DNA of 64,000 bases from Streptomyces brasiliensis (lineage in GTDB: Bacteria; Actinomycetota; Actinomycetes; Streptomycetales; Streptomycetaceae), in assembly GCF_014647875.1 (NCBI RefSeq), contig NZ_BMQA01000019.1, positions 1 to 64,000 on the forward strand, read 5' to 3'. The notes under the pieces were generated by a model. It had not been told where the DNA came from. It saw only the letters and a list, made by a program, of their open reading frames with translations, and did not search any database. How positions within the stretch are numbered: the first letter of the stretch is position 1; every line of letters begins with the position of its first letter. A program made the position numbers and the translations under genes. Shown here one piece after another: positions 52,663 to 61,101 of the stretch.

Positions 52663-53841
52663 GTGGCCACTGTCACCCCGCAGACCCCGCTGGCTCTGTT
52701 GAGCATCGATGAGCTGCTGGATGAGGACGACCGCGCGATACGCGACACCGTCCGCAAATATGTCGAGGACCGGATCAAGCCGCACATCGCCGACTGGTAC
52801 GAACACGGAGCGATCCCCGCCCGCGACCTGGCCAAGGAGCTCGGCTCCCTCGGTGTACTCGGCATGCACCTGCAGGGCTACGGCTGCGCCGGCACCACCG
52901 CCACCGCCTACGGGCTGGCCTGCATGGAGCTGGAGGCCGGCGACTCCGGACTCCGGTCCCTGGTCTCCGTGCAAGGGTCGCTGGCGATGTACGCGATCTG
53001 GAAGCACGGCAGCGAGGAGCAGAAGTCCGAGTGGCTGCCGCGCCTGGCCGCCGGCGAGGCGATCGGCTGCTTCGGCCTGACCGAACCCGACTTCGGTTCC
53101 AACCCCGCGGGCATGCGGACCCGCGCCCGCAGGGACGGCACCGACTGGGTGCTCAGCGGCAACAAGATGTGGATCACCAATGGCTCCGTCGCCCATGTCG
53201 CGGTGGTGTGGGCACAGACCGACGACGGGATCCGGGGGTTCGTCGTCCCCACCGACACGCCTGGCTTCTCCGCACCGGAGATCAAGAAGAAGCTGTCGCT
53301 GCGGGCCTCTGTCACCAGCGAACTGGTCCTCGATGACGTGCGGTTGCCCGAATCGGCGGTCCTGCCCGGCGTCATCGGGCTCTCCGGGCCGCTCAGCTGC
53401 CTCAACGAGGCCCGCTACGGGATCGTGTTCGGGGCGCTCGGCGCCGCAAGAGACTGCCTGGAGACCGCCATCGACTACGCCCGCGACAGGGACATCTTCG
53501 ACAAGCCGCTGGCCGCCTACCAGCTCACCCAGGCCAAGCTCGCCGACATGACCCTGGAACTCGGCAAGGGCATGCTGCTGGCGCTACAGCTCGGCCGACT
53601 CAAGGACACCGGCCGGCTCCGTCCCGAGCAGATCAGCCTGGGCAAACTCAACAACGTGCGCGAGGCCCTCGCCATCGCACGCGAGTGCCGCACCATCCTG
53701 GCAGCCAACGGCATCACCCTGGAGTATCCGGTACTCCGGCACGCCAACAACCTCGAATCCGTCCTCACCTACGAGGGCACCTCCGAGGTCCACCAACTCG
53801 TCATCGGCCGCACCGTCACCGGACACGCCGCCTTCCGGTGA
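52663..53841 (+). CDS. gcdH: Glutaryl-CoA dehydrogenase
   Basis: A 392-residue acyl-CoA dehydrogenase of the glutaryl-CoA type, which oxidises and decarboxylates glutaryl-CoA to crotonyl-CoA. Group features: CFGLTEPDFGSNPAGM (about residues 135-150), LSLRASVTSELVLDDVRLPE, LSCLNEARYGIVFGALGAAR, LALQLGRLKD, and the catalytic Glu371 in TYEGTSEVHQLVIGR. An Arg in GLRSLVSVQGSL matches human Arg94, which binds the distal carboxylate. GTG 52663 follows AAAGGA by six bases. It connects the C7 ring-opening product to acetyl-CoA. Confidence 0.85.
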   Translation: MATVTPQTPLALLSIDELLDEDDRAIRDTVRKYVEDRIKPHIADWYEHGAIPARDLAKELGSLGVLGMHLQGYGCAGTTATAYGLACMELEAGDSGLRSLVSVQGSLAMYAIWKHGSEEQKSEWLPRLAAGEAIGCFGLTEPDFGSNPAGMRTRARRDGTDWVLSGNKMWITNGSVAHVAVVWAQTDDGIRGFVVPTDTPGFSAPEIKKKLSLRASVTSELVLDDVRLPESAVLPGVIGLSGPLSCLNEARYGIVFGALGAARDCLETAIDYARDRDIFDKPLAAYQLTQAKLADMTLELGKGMLLALQLGRLKDTGRLRPEQISLGKLNNVREALAIARECRTILAANGITLEYPVLRHANNLESVLTYEGTSEVHQLVIGRTVTGHAAFR

Positions 53842-53856
53842 TGGGGGAACAGAACG

Positions 53857-54858
53857 ATGAGCAACGAGACCAGCCTGGCCTATCGGATCACGTCCGACGG
53901 CCACCGAGTGCGGGGTGACTGGGCGCACGTCCCGATCGCGGATGTAGGGGCCGGCGAGCTGCTGATCCGGACGTCGTACTCGAGCGTGAACTTCAAGGAC
54001 GCACTCGCCGCGACCGGAGCCGGAAAGGTCGTGCGGACCTTCCCCCTGATCGGAGGGATCGACGTCGTCGGCGTGGTCGCGAAGTCGACCGATGGTCGCT
54101 TCCAGGAGGGCGACGAGGTTGTGGTGACCGGCTTCGCGCTCGGCGAGGAACACGACGGGGGCTATTCGCAGTGGGTCCGCGTGCCTGCGGACTGGGCCGT
54201 GCCGCTGCCGGACGGGATGACTGCCTGGGAGTCGATGGCACTCGGCACGGCCGGTATCACCGCTGCACTGGCGATCCACCGGATCGAGCACAACGGGCTG
54301 CTGCCGGACGAAGGGCCGGTGGCCGTCACCGGAGCGAGCGGAGGGACCGGCAGCCTCGCGGTCAGCATGCTCGCCGGCCGGGGGTACGACGTCGCCGCCG
54401 TGACCGGTAAGGAGGATGCGCACGACTACCTCCGACGTCTGGGTGCCGGCCAGATCGTGGAAAGACCCACCGCTCCCGGGACGGGCCGACCGCTGGAGAG
54501 CGCCCGGTGGGCAGGTGCGGTGGACGCAGTGGGCGGTGACCTGCTCACCTGGTTGATCCGGACGACCGAACGGCACGGCAGCATCGCCACCTTCGGCAAC
54601 GTGGGCGGGCACGAGCTGTCCACCTCCGTACTGCCTTTCATCCTGCGTGGGATCAACCTGCTGGGAGTCAACACCGGCTACTTCAGTGACCAGTTGCGTC
54701 GGCAGCTGTGGCAGCGCATGAACAGCGACCTTCGTCCGCGCCACCTCAACGAGATCGCCCGCACCATCGACTTCCATGAACTTCCCGACGCATTCGACGA
54801 GTTCCTGACCGGTCGCATGCGGGGGCGGGTTGTGGTCCGGGTCAATGGCCGAACCTGA
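53857..54858 (+). CDS. AcuI/YhdH-type acrylyl-CoA reductase-like MDR
   Basis: A 333-residue zinc-free medium-chain reductase of the YhdH/AcuI group. YSSVNFKDALAATGAGKVVR (about residues 42-61), GIDVVGVV, the GTAGITAALAIHRIE stretch and the NADPH motif TGASGGTGSLAVSML (about 165-179) are family-typical. AcuI reduces acrylyl-CoA to propionyl-CoA. In this operon it might reduce an unsaturated CoA intermediate or detoxify a reactive enoyl-CoA; neither is proven. It starts 15 bp after gcdH and is last in the operon, convergent with the PP2C gene. Confidence 0.82.
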   Translation: MSNETSLAYRITSDGHRVRGDWAHVPIADVGAGELLIRTSYSSVNFKDALAATGAGKVVRTFPLIGGIDVVGVVAKSTDGRFQEGDEVVVTGFALGEEHDGGYSQWVRVPADWAVPLPDGMTAWESMALGTAGITAALAIHRIEHNGLLPDEGPVAVTGASGGTGSLAVSMLAGRGYDVAAVTGKEDAHDYLRRLGAGQIVERPTAPGTGRPLESARWAGAVDAVGGDLLTWLIRTTERHGSIATFGNVGGHELSTSVLPFILRGINLLGVNTGYFSDQLRRQLWQRMNSDLRPRHLNEIARTIDFHELPDAFDEFLTGRMRGRVVVRVNGRT

Positions 54859-54910
54859 AGCCGAGGAGGCGCAAGGCGCCGCGCATATGGGTTGTGAACG
54901 ACAAGACCCC

Positions 54911-57331
54911 CTAGGACGACGAAAGGGATGTTTCTACGATCAAGCCCGCGACTTCCGTGGACTGCTCGGCCCAGATCGTTTTTCCGTCGCGGTTGTACCG
55001 GGTGCCCCAGCGTGATGCGAGCTGAGCCACCAGGAACAGGCCGCGGCCGCCCAATTCGTTGTAGCGGGCGCGGCGGAGATGAGGAGCGCTGAGGCTGCCG
55101 TCGGAGACCTCGCATATGAGGGAGTCGGCGTGTATGAGGCGTAGCACGATGGGGGCACGTGCATACCGAATGGCATTCGTGACCAGCTCACTGATGATCA
55201 GTTCACTGGTAAAAGTGAGTGATTCGAGGCCCCAGGCGTCAAGCTGGCGACCAGCCAGTACCCGGGCGTGACCGACCAGGGCAGGGTCGAGTGGGAGCTC
55301 CCAGGAGGCGACCCGATCGTCGGCAAGGGCGTGGGTGCGGGCCAGGAGCAGTGCCACGTCGTCGGGCCGGTGTTCCGGCACGAGGGAAGTCACCATCGCG
55401 TCGCAGAGTTGATCCAGCGGTCGGCTGCAGTGCGCGAGGCTTGCAGCGAGTCGGTCGAACCCGACATCGATGTTACGTCCAGGGGCCTGGATCAGGCCGT
55501 CGGTGTAGAGAGCGAGGAGCGTGCCCTCGGCGAGGTGGCGTTGTGCGGTTTCGAAAGGCAGGCCGCCCAAGCCCAGCGGTGGGCCGGCTGGGATGTCGTC
55601 GAGGAATTCCACAGCACCGTCGGGCTGTACCAACGCGGGTGGGGGGTGGCCGGCACGGGCGAAGGTGCAGATGCGGGAGATGGGGTCGTAAACGGCGTAC
55701 AGACAGGTCGACCCCTCGCAGTCCGGGTCCTCCTCGGCAAGGCGGACTACCAGGTCGTCGAGCTGGGTCAGGACCTCATCAGGGTCGAGGTCGAGGTCGG
55801 CCAGGGTGTGGACAGCGGTCCGCAGCCGCCCCATGATGGCCGCCGCGTGCAGACCGTGGCCGCAGACGTCTCCGACGACGAGGGCGACGCGGGCCCCGGA
55901 CAGAGGCAGCACGTCGAACCAGTCCCCGCCCGCCCCGGCGTGGGTGGCGGCGGGCAGGTAGCGGTAGGCAGTCTCGACGGCGGGGTAGCGGGGCACGTCG
56001 TGGGGGAGCAGGCTGCGTTGCAGGGCCACGGCGGTGGTGTGCTCGCGGGTGTAGCGGCGGGCGTTGTCGATGGATACCGCGGCGCGGGAGCAGAAGTCCT
56101 CGGCCAGGGCCAGGTCCCCTTCGTCGTACGGCTGAGCTTCTCGGTAGCGGCCGAAGGTGGCCACGCCCAGGGCGATGCCCCGGGCCTGCAGCGGCACCAT
56201 CATCAGCGAGTGGATCTTGAACTCGCGGATCTTCTCGATGATTCGCGTGTCAAGCGTCGACCACTCGTCGGCGTCCGGTGTCCGCATCAGAACGGATTGC
56301 CCGGTCTCGAGGCATCGAAGCTGGGGGGTGCCGGGATGCACAGCTACCCTGTCGCCCAGGGCGTGCGCGGCCGCCGGGGCGTCCTCGTGTATCGAGCGGA
56401 TTCCCGCCCGACGGAGCAGCCACTGACCGCCGACCGGCCCTGGGGGCGGTTCCTCACCCCGCACCGTGGTCTCCAGCAGGTCGACGACGATGATGTCCGC
56501 GAGCCCCGGAACGCCCGTGTCGGCCAGTTCCTGCGCGGTTCGTACCACGTCCAGTGCGGTGCCGATGCGGGCGCCCGCATCGGTCAGCAGCGCCAGCCGT
56601 CGTTGGGCCTGCCAGCCCTCGGTGATGTCGACGTACGTCTGGCACACTCCCAGGACACGGTCGGCCGAGTCGGTCAGCCGGAAGCAGGAGCCGGACCACA
56701 CGTGCCAGCGGTCCGGGTCCGACGGGGGCCTGCCGTGGAACTGGAAACCGATCGCCGGCTCGCCGGTGTCTCGCACCTGGCACAGCAGCTCCTCGATCGC
56801 CTGAAAGTCGAGTCCCGGTGCCCCGTAGCCGACGCGCCGGCCGATGAGCTGCTCGGCGGCGACGGTGGCGTCACGCTCCGTCGTGGCATTCAGGCGTAGG
56901 TATCGCAGCTCGGTGTCCAACACGGTGATGGAGATCGGGGACTGGCTGAACAGCGCCTCCAATATTGCGCGATCGACTTCCGCCTGCTCCACCTGCCGTG
57001 CGTCGGCAGCATCGACCGACCAGCCGGCCTGGCCCTGCGCGCAGAGCACAGGGCGTACACGGAGCGAGATCTGCACCTCGTGCCCAGCGCGGTGCCGCAG
57101 GGCCAGCACGCCGTTCCAGCACTGCCCGGCCGGCTGCAGGCCTCGGGCAGCCAGCGCTGCTTCCCGGTCCTCCTGCCTGGCCAGCAGATCCGTCGCGGGC
57201 CTTCCGCAGACCTCTTCTGCCGGGTGCCCGAGCAGGGCCTGTGCTTGTGGGCTCCACAGGGAGACCGTGCCCTTGGCGTCCACGAATACGGTGGCCGTGT
57301 AGCGGCTCTGCACCGGAACCACCTCGCCCAT
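54911..57331 (-). CDS. PAS-PAS-GAF-SpoIIE phosphatase with HATPase domain
   Basis: An 806-residue cytoplasmic signalling protein. Two PAS domains (about residues 5-110 and 120-245) are followed by a GAF domain (about 250-420) and a PP2C/SpoIIE phosphatase. Its metal-binding acids are visible in GGDWFDVLPL, GDVCGHG, YTDGLIQ and DDVALLLAR. A C-terminal RsbW-like HATPase shows ELVTNAIRYA (N-box), SDGS and GGRGLFLV (glycine loop). Such proteins combine phosphatase and kinase arms acting on anti-sigma-factor antagonists. ATG 57331 is taken as start; a 13-bp direct repeat (57323-57335 and 57345-57357) blurs the choice with TTG 57343. Single gene. Confidence 0.9.
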   Translation of the reverse strand: MGEVVPVQSRYTATVFVDAKGTVSLWSPQAQALLGHPAEEVCGRPATDLLARQEDREAALAARGLQPAGQCWNGVLALRHRAGHEVQISLRVRPVLCAQGQAGWSVDAADARQVEQAEVDRAILEALFSQSPISITVLDTELRYLRLNATTERDATVAAEQLIGRRVGYGAPGLDFQAIEELLCQVRDTGEPAIGFQFHGRPPSDPDRWHVWSGSCFRLTDSADRVLGVCQTYVDITEGWQAQRRLALLTDAGARIGTALDVVRTAQELADTGVPGLADIIVVDLLETTVRGEEPPPGPVGGQWLLRRAGIRSIHEDAPAAAHALGDRVAVHPGTPQLRCLETGQSVLMRTPDADEWSTLDTRIIEKIREFKIHSLMMVPLQARGIALGVATFGRYREAQPYDEGDLALAEDFCSRAAVSIDNARRYTREHTTAVALQRSLLPHDVPRYPAVETAYRYLPAATHAGAGGDWFDVLPLSGARVALVVGDVCGHGLHAAAIMGRLRTAVHTLADLDLDPDEVLTQLDDLVVRLAEEDPDCEGSTCLYAVYDPISRICTFARAGHPPPALVQPDGAVEFLDDIPAGPPLGLGGLPFETAQRHLAEGTLLALYTDGLIQAPGRNIDVGFDRLAASLAHCSRPLDQLCDAMVTSLVPEHRPDDVALLLARTHALADDRVASWELPLDPALVGHARVLAGRQLDAWGLESLTFTSELIISELVTNAIRYARAPIVLRLIHADSLICEVSDGSLSAPHLRRARYNELGGRGLFLVAQLASRWGTRYNRDGKTIWAEQSTEVAGLIVETSLSSS

Positions 57332-57639
57332 CACGCCACACAATCTCGCCCATCACGTCATACAAATATGGATGGGTTGTCCAGCAATTCAGTTTCTCCC
57401 ATACCACTTGTAAAACCCAAACGCAGACAGACCGGACAAGCGGGGCCGGGTCGTGGCGAAGGCGTCCGGGGCCGGACATCGCACGATCGAGGGCTGGCGA
57501 TGATCGCTGATCAACACCGGCGGGCCCGTTGCCTGCCTGGGATCGCGGATGAAGGGCAGATGGCGGTATGTGGTCGTCTCTGGGCGACAAAGTGTTCAGT
57601 GTGCTTGAGGCCGACCGGATGCGCCTGCCGGCACGGGCC
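57332..57639. other. No gene seen
   Basis: Upstream region of the phosphatase gene with the second copy of a 13-bp direct repeat and an AT-richer patch at about 57360-57420 that may be its promoter. No coding signal was found. Confidence 0.4.
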
Positions 57640-58166
57640 CTGGCGGCGAGGTCCATGGGTGGTGCGAAGGTGCGACCGGCGGCGAATAGAGTGCGGCGCC
57701 GTAGGTAGTGGTAGAGGCAGCCGGGCGCTTTGTCGAACAGCTTCCTGAGAGCTGCGATGTCGGTTCTCCACCAGCACGTCGGCGGTCATAGTGGGCGCGT
57801 GGAGCTCGAGAGCGGAGGGCTGCAAAGGCCCGTGTAACGGGGGCCGCGCAGGCGTACGCGTTCATGGCTCGGGCGTCCGCGAAGCGTTCTCGGTCGTCTC
57901 CGATCTCGGCGAGGACGCGTGCTCCGCACAGCACGGACAAGCCCGCAAAGCTGGTGATGATGTCGGTATCCGGGTGCGCCAGGAATGCTTCCTCCGTCGC
58001 CACCGCAAGCTCGACGACGCCGGCGCCGGCGGTGTCGACCTGCCGGATGAGCGCCACTTCGTGGTGCCCCAAGGCCTCGGCGTCCAGGGCGGCGCCGAGC
58101 CTGATCCCGTCCCCCGGTGCGCAGTGACTCCATCAGCCGGAGTAAGTCATGCTGGGACAAGGCCAT
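57640..58166 (-). mobile_element. Fused debris of IS256- and IS110-type transposases
   Basis: ATG 58166 opens MALSQHDLLRLMESLRT, the N-terminus of IS256/mutator transposases, for only 17 residues. It then joins IS110-type text: ALIRQVDTAGAGVVELAVAT, then EEAFLAHPDTDIITSFAGLS, ARVLAEIGDDRERFADARA and AAPVTR. After an internal deletion it continues AHYDRRRAGGEPTSQ and, in a third frame, KAPGCLYHYLRRRTLFAAGR. At least two frame changes are present and neither catalytic core is complete. 58167-58604 shows no recognisable gene. Confidence 0.7.
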
Positions 58167-58572
58167 CGCGTAGCCTCACAACGAGCTTCGTTCATCCGAG
58201 AGTTGCGCGAAGGCTGATCCATGATCAGGGGCAATGCAGTGATCGCTGCTACACCACCCGGCGGGACACCATCCGCCGACGCGGTCTTCGGCGGCTATCA
58301 CCGTCTTGCCCACCGGCATGGTGCGGCTTCCAGGCGTTTGCGGAGCACGTCGATTTTCTCGGACGCGGCCACGCCGAGGGGTCAAGCGTCACCGAGTCCG
58401 CCCGCCGCCGGTGTTCGGAGCGGGCCGACAGGCCGCCTCGTGCCCGCCTCGGCCCGATCTCGGTGGCAGCCAGGAGACGGCCACAACCCACCCCAACTCC
58501 GCAACCTGGGCTTTCGGTAGGTCTCCTGCCTCATCGTCGCAAGACTCTTTTTCGCGGCTTCGACCGGTGTAA

Positions 58573-58593
58573 TACTGAGCACCCCGTTCAGTA
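58573..58593. promoter_or_regulatory. Inverted repeat in the ribBA leader
   Basis: TACTGA, nine bases, TCAGTA, ending 11 bp before the ribBA start and overlapping a TAATAC that could serve as a -10. It could be an operator or a small leader hairpin. No FMN-riboswitch pattern is present. Confidence 0.45.
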
Positions 58594-58604
58594 ATAGAGG
58601 TCTC

Positions 58605-59900
58605 ATGATGGAACAACAGGAAGCCGGGCTGATCTCCCTCCCTGTTCGACGGGCCGCCGATGATGACCCCGAGCTGGGATTCGCCACCGTGGACGAGGCG
58701 ATCGCCGCTGTCGCGGCAGGTCGGATGGTCGTGGTGGTCGACTCGCCCGACCGTGAGAACGAGGGCGATCTGGTGATGGCGGCCGACTGCGTGACGCCGG
58801 AGGCCGTCAACTTCATGGCCACTCACGGGCGTGGGCTGATCTGTGTGTCGCTCACTCAGGAGCGGCTGTGTGAGCTACGGATCCCCGCCATGGTGCAGGA
58901 CGTCTCCGATCCACTTCGAACTGCCTTTCATGTCAGTGTCGACCACCGGACCCGGACCTCGACGGGCATCTCGGCACGCGACCGAGCGGCCACGATCATG
59001 GCCCTCGTCGACGAGTGCGCACGGCCGGACGACTTCACCCGGCCCGGACACATGTTTCCACTGGCCAGTCTGCCCGGGGGAGTGCTCACCCGGGCCGGGC
59101 ACACCGAAGCGTCGGTCGATCTGGCCACGCTGGCCGGCCGCGCCCAGGCGGGCGTGATCTGCGAGATCGCCACTCCTGACGGTGAGATGGCGCGGCTGCC
59201 GTTCCTCAGGCGATTCGCCTCCGAGCATGGACTGCTCGTCGTTTCGATCAGTGACCTGATCGCGTATCGGAAGAAGCAGCAGCACCGCGTCGCGCGATCC
59301 GGGGAGGCACTCCTGCCGCTGGAGGTCGGCACCTTCCGGGGCGTCGCCTACTGCAATGAGCACATGGGCGTAGAGCATCTCGCCCTACTGTACGGTGACT
59401 TGGCCCGCCGTACGGCTCCCCTGGTCCGGGTGCACTCCGAATGCATGACCGGCGATCTCTTCGGCTCGCGCCGCTGCGACTGCGGGCAGCAGCTGGATCT
59501 CGCCCTGCGTCGCATCGTCAACGAGGGCGCGGGCGCACTGATCTACCTGCGTGGCCACGAGGGTCGCGGCATCGGCCTGGGGGAGAAGCTGCGCGCCTAC
59601 CAGTTGCAGGATCGCGGGCTGGACACCGTCGAGGCCAACCGTGCGCTCGGACTGCCCGTCGACGCACGGGACTACGCCGATGCCGCGCAGATTCTCGACG
59701 ACATCGGCGTCACCCGCCTGCGGTTGCTGACCAACAACCCGTACAAGCAGCTCGGTCTGGCGGAAATGGGTATCGCGGTGACCGAGCGGGTGCCGATACA
59801 GGTGCGGGCCAACCGCGACAACGCGCGGTACCTCAAGACCAAGCGCACCAAGCTCGGACACCTGCTTGACGAGTTCGAATTACCGGTCGGCGTCTTCTGA
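58605..59900 (+). CDS. ribBA: Bifunctional DHBP synthase / GTP cyclohydrolase II
   Basis: A 431-residue bifunctional riboflavin-synthesis enzyme. The N-terminal half (about residues 25-220) makes dihydroxybutanone phosphate from ribulose 5-phosphate and has the acidic loop DRENEGDLVMAAD and HTEASVDLATL. The C-terminal half (about 230-425) is GTP cyclohydrolase II, with zinc cysteines in CMTGDLFGSRRCDCG and the catalytic region LRGHEGRGIGLGEKLRAYQL. The ATG at 58605 has AGAGG five bases upstream. It stands alone, without ribC, ribD or ribH, so is probably an extra copy. It ends at a strong hairpin shared with the convergent hydrolase gene. Confidence 0.95.
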   Translation: MMEQQEAGLISLPVRRAADDDPELGFATVDEAIAAVAAGRMVVVVDSPDRENEGDLVMAADCVTPEAVNFMATHGRGLICVSLTQERLCELRIPAMVQDVSDPLRTAFHVSVDHRTRTSTGISARDRAATIMALVDECARPDDFTRPGHMFPLASLPGGVLTRAGHTEASVDLATLAGRAQAGVICEIATPDGEMARLPFLRRFASEHGLLVVSISDLIAYRKKQQHRVARSGEALLPLEVGTFRGVAYCNEHMGVEHLALLYGDLARRTAPLVRVHSECMTGDLFGSRRCDCGQQLDLALRRIVNEGAGALIYLRGHEGRGIGLGEKLRAYQLQDRGLDTVEANRALGLPVDARDYADAAQILDDIGVTRLRLLTNNPYKQLGLAEMGIAVTERVPIQVRANRDNARYLKTKRTKLGHLLDEFELPVGVF

Positions 59901-60024
59901 AACTCCTTCCGGGCGTCGCGCCGGCCCTGCGCGAGCCTTGCCGCCCACGTGACCGGACGTGCCGCGCGGTATTGATGCTTCCTCGGGCGAGGCCGCCTGG
60001 CCGGCCGCGTGACAGGTGGGGCGT

Positions 60025-60060
60025 TCGGCGGTCCGGCAGCCTTGCCGGGCCGCCGAACAC
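60025..60060. terminator. Bidirectional terminator between ribBA and the hydrolase gene
   Basis: GTTCGGCGGTCCGGCA, four bases, then TGCCGGGCCGCCGAAC: a 16-bp stem with one G-U pair between two convergent genes, suited to ending both transcripts. Confidence 0.85.
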
Positions 60061-60106
60061 GTGACGTGCGAGACCCCGTAGGGCGTCACCGCGGACGTCG
60101 CCCGAG

Positions 60107-60901
60107 TCAGCCGGCCAGGAATGCCCCGATCGCGGCAAGTACAGGGGCCGGGAATTCGTTGAGCATGCCGTGGCTGCCGCGCGGCAGCACGGCCAGGCGG
60201 GAACGGGGGATCCGCTCGGCGATCTCCACCGCCTGGCCGGGCGGGGTGAGGATGTCCTCGGCACCGACCAGCACGAGCGTGGGCGTCGAGATCGTGTGCA
60301 GCTCGGCACGCCGGTCGAAGGTGCGGATCGCCTGCGCCTGGGCGGCGAACCCCGCGTCGCTCGTGGGCTCTGGATCCTCGCCCGCCAGTTTCAGCCCGGC
60401 GTACGTGGCGGTGTGGTCGACCAGCGTGTAGGGCGTGAATCCCCACGGGATGCCGGCCGCGGCGAGGGTGATGGCATCCGCGCCGGCCGCGCGCAGCGCC
60501 AGCAGTCCGTCGAGCCAAGCGTGTTGTACGTCGGTGTAGGCCGGCAGCGTGCTCAGGAGCACGGCCTTGCTGACCGAGTCCGGGTGGTCGATCAGCAGTG
60601 ACTGGAGGATCACCCCACCCATGGACCAGCCCACGGCCGGCACTGGACCGACCCCGAGATGCCGGATCAGCGCCGCGGTGTCGTCGGACATCTGCTCGAT
60701 GGTGTAGGGCCCCTCGGGCACGTCGCTCTGACCGGTGCCCCGGTTGTCGAAGGTGATGCAGGTGTAGCGCTCGCGCAGCTCGGGCAGCACGGCGGCCCAG
60801 GCATTGCGGTTCGCGCCGAGTCCCGAGATGAGCAGCAGCTCGGGCCCGCTTCCGGTGATCTCATAGTGCAGCTTGACGCCTGCCGAATCGAACTCTGCCA
60901 C
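60107..60901 (-). CDS. Alpha/beta hydrolase
   Basis: A 264-residue alpha/beta-hydrolase with a complete triad: Ser in VGWSMGG (about residue 95), Asp in LVGAEDILTP (about 213), His in PRGSHGMLNEFP (about 242). The oxyanion stretch is SGLGANRNAWA. The pattern is that of small-molecule esterases and enol-lactone hydrolases (BioH/PcaD-like); substrate unknown. It is divergent from the ABC importer operon with a 200-bp shared regulatory region, so it may act on the imported compound. That is inference only. Confidence 0.88.
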   Translation of the reverse strand: MAEFDSAGVKLHYEITGSGPELLLISGLGANRNAWAAVLPELRERYTCITFDNRGTGQSDVPEGPYTIEQMSDDTAALIRHLGVGPVPAVGWSMGGVILQSLLIDHPDSVSKAVLLSTLPAYTDVQHAWLDGLLALRAAGADAITLAAAGIPWGFTPYTLVDHTATYAGLKLAGEDPEPTSDAGFAAQAQAIRTFDRRAELHTISTPTLVLVGAEDILTPPGQAVEIAERIPRSRLAVLPRGSHGMLNEFPAPVLAAIGAFLAG

Positions 60902-61101
60902 GCCGACTCCTTGATCGTTCCATGCCGTTGTGTGGGACGGAAACTAATGCTTGGTCATGCAGGCCAGTCGTCTCTTCCGGTTGTCTTCCACCTGCATATT
61001 TCCCCGGATCTCATGGAGATACCGGTGCACGACTGTTGACGTGCTTCCTGGCGTCTAGCCACACTAACTTCCGTTCGTTCGTCTGACCAGAGGAGATCGA
61101 G

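Noticed and set aside
58167..58604. FMN riboswitch upstream of ribBA
   Set aside because: None of the conserved AGGGYY-type segments or multi-stem layout of that element is visible; only a short dyad is present.
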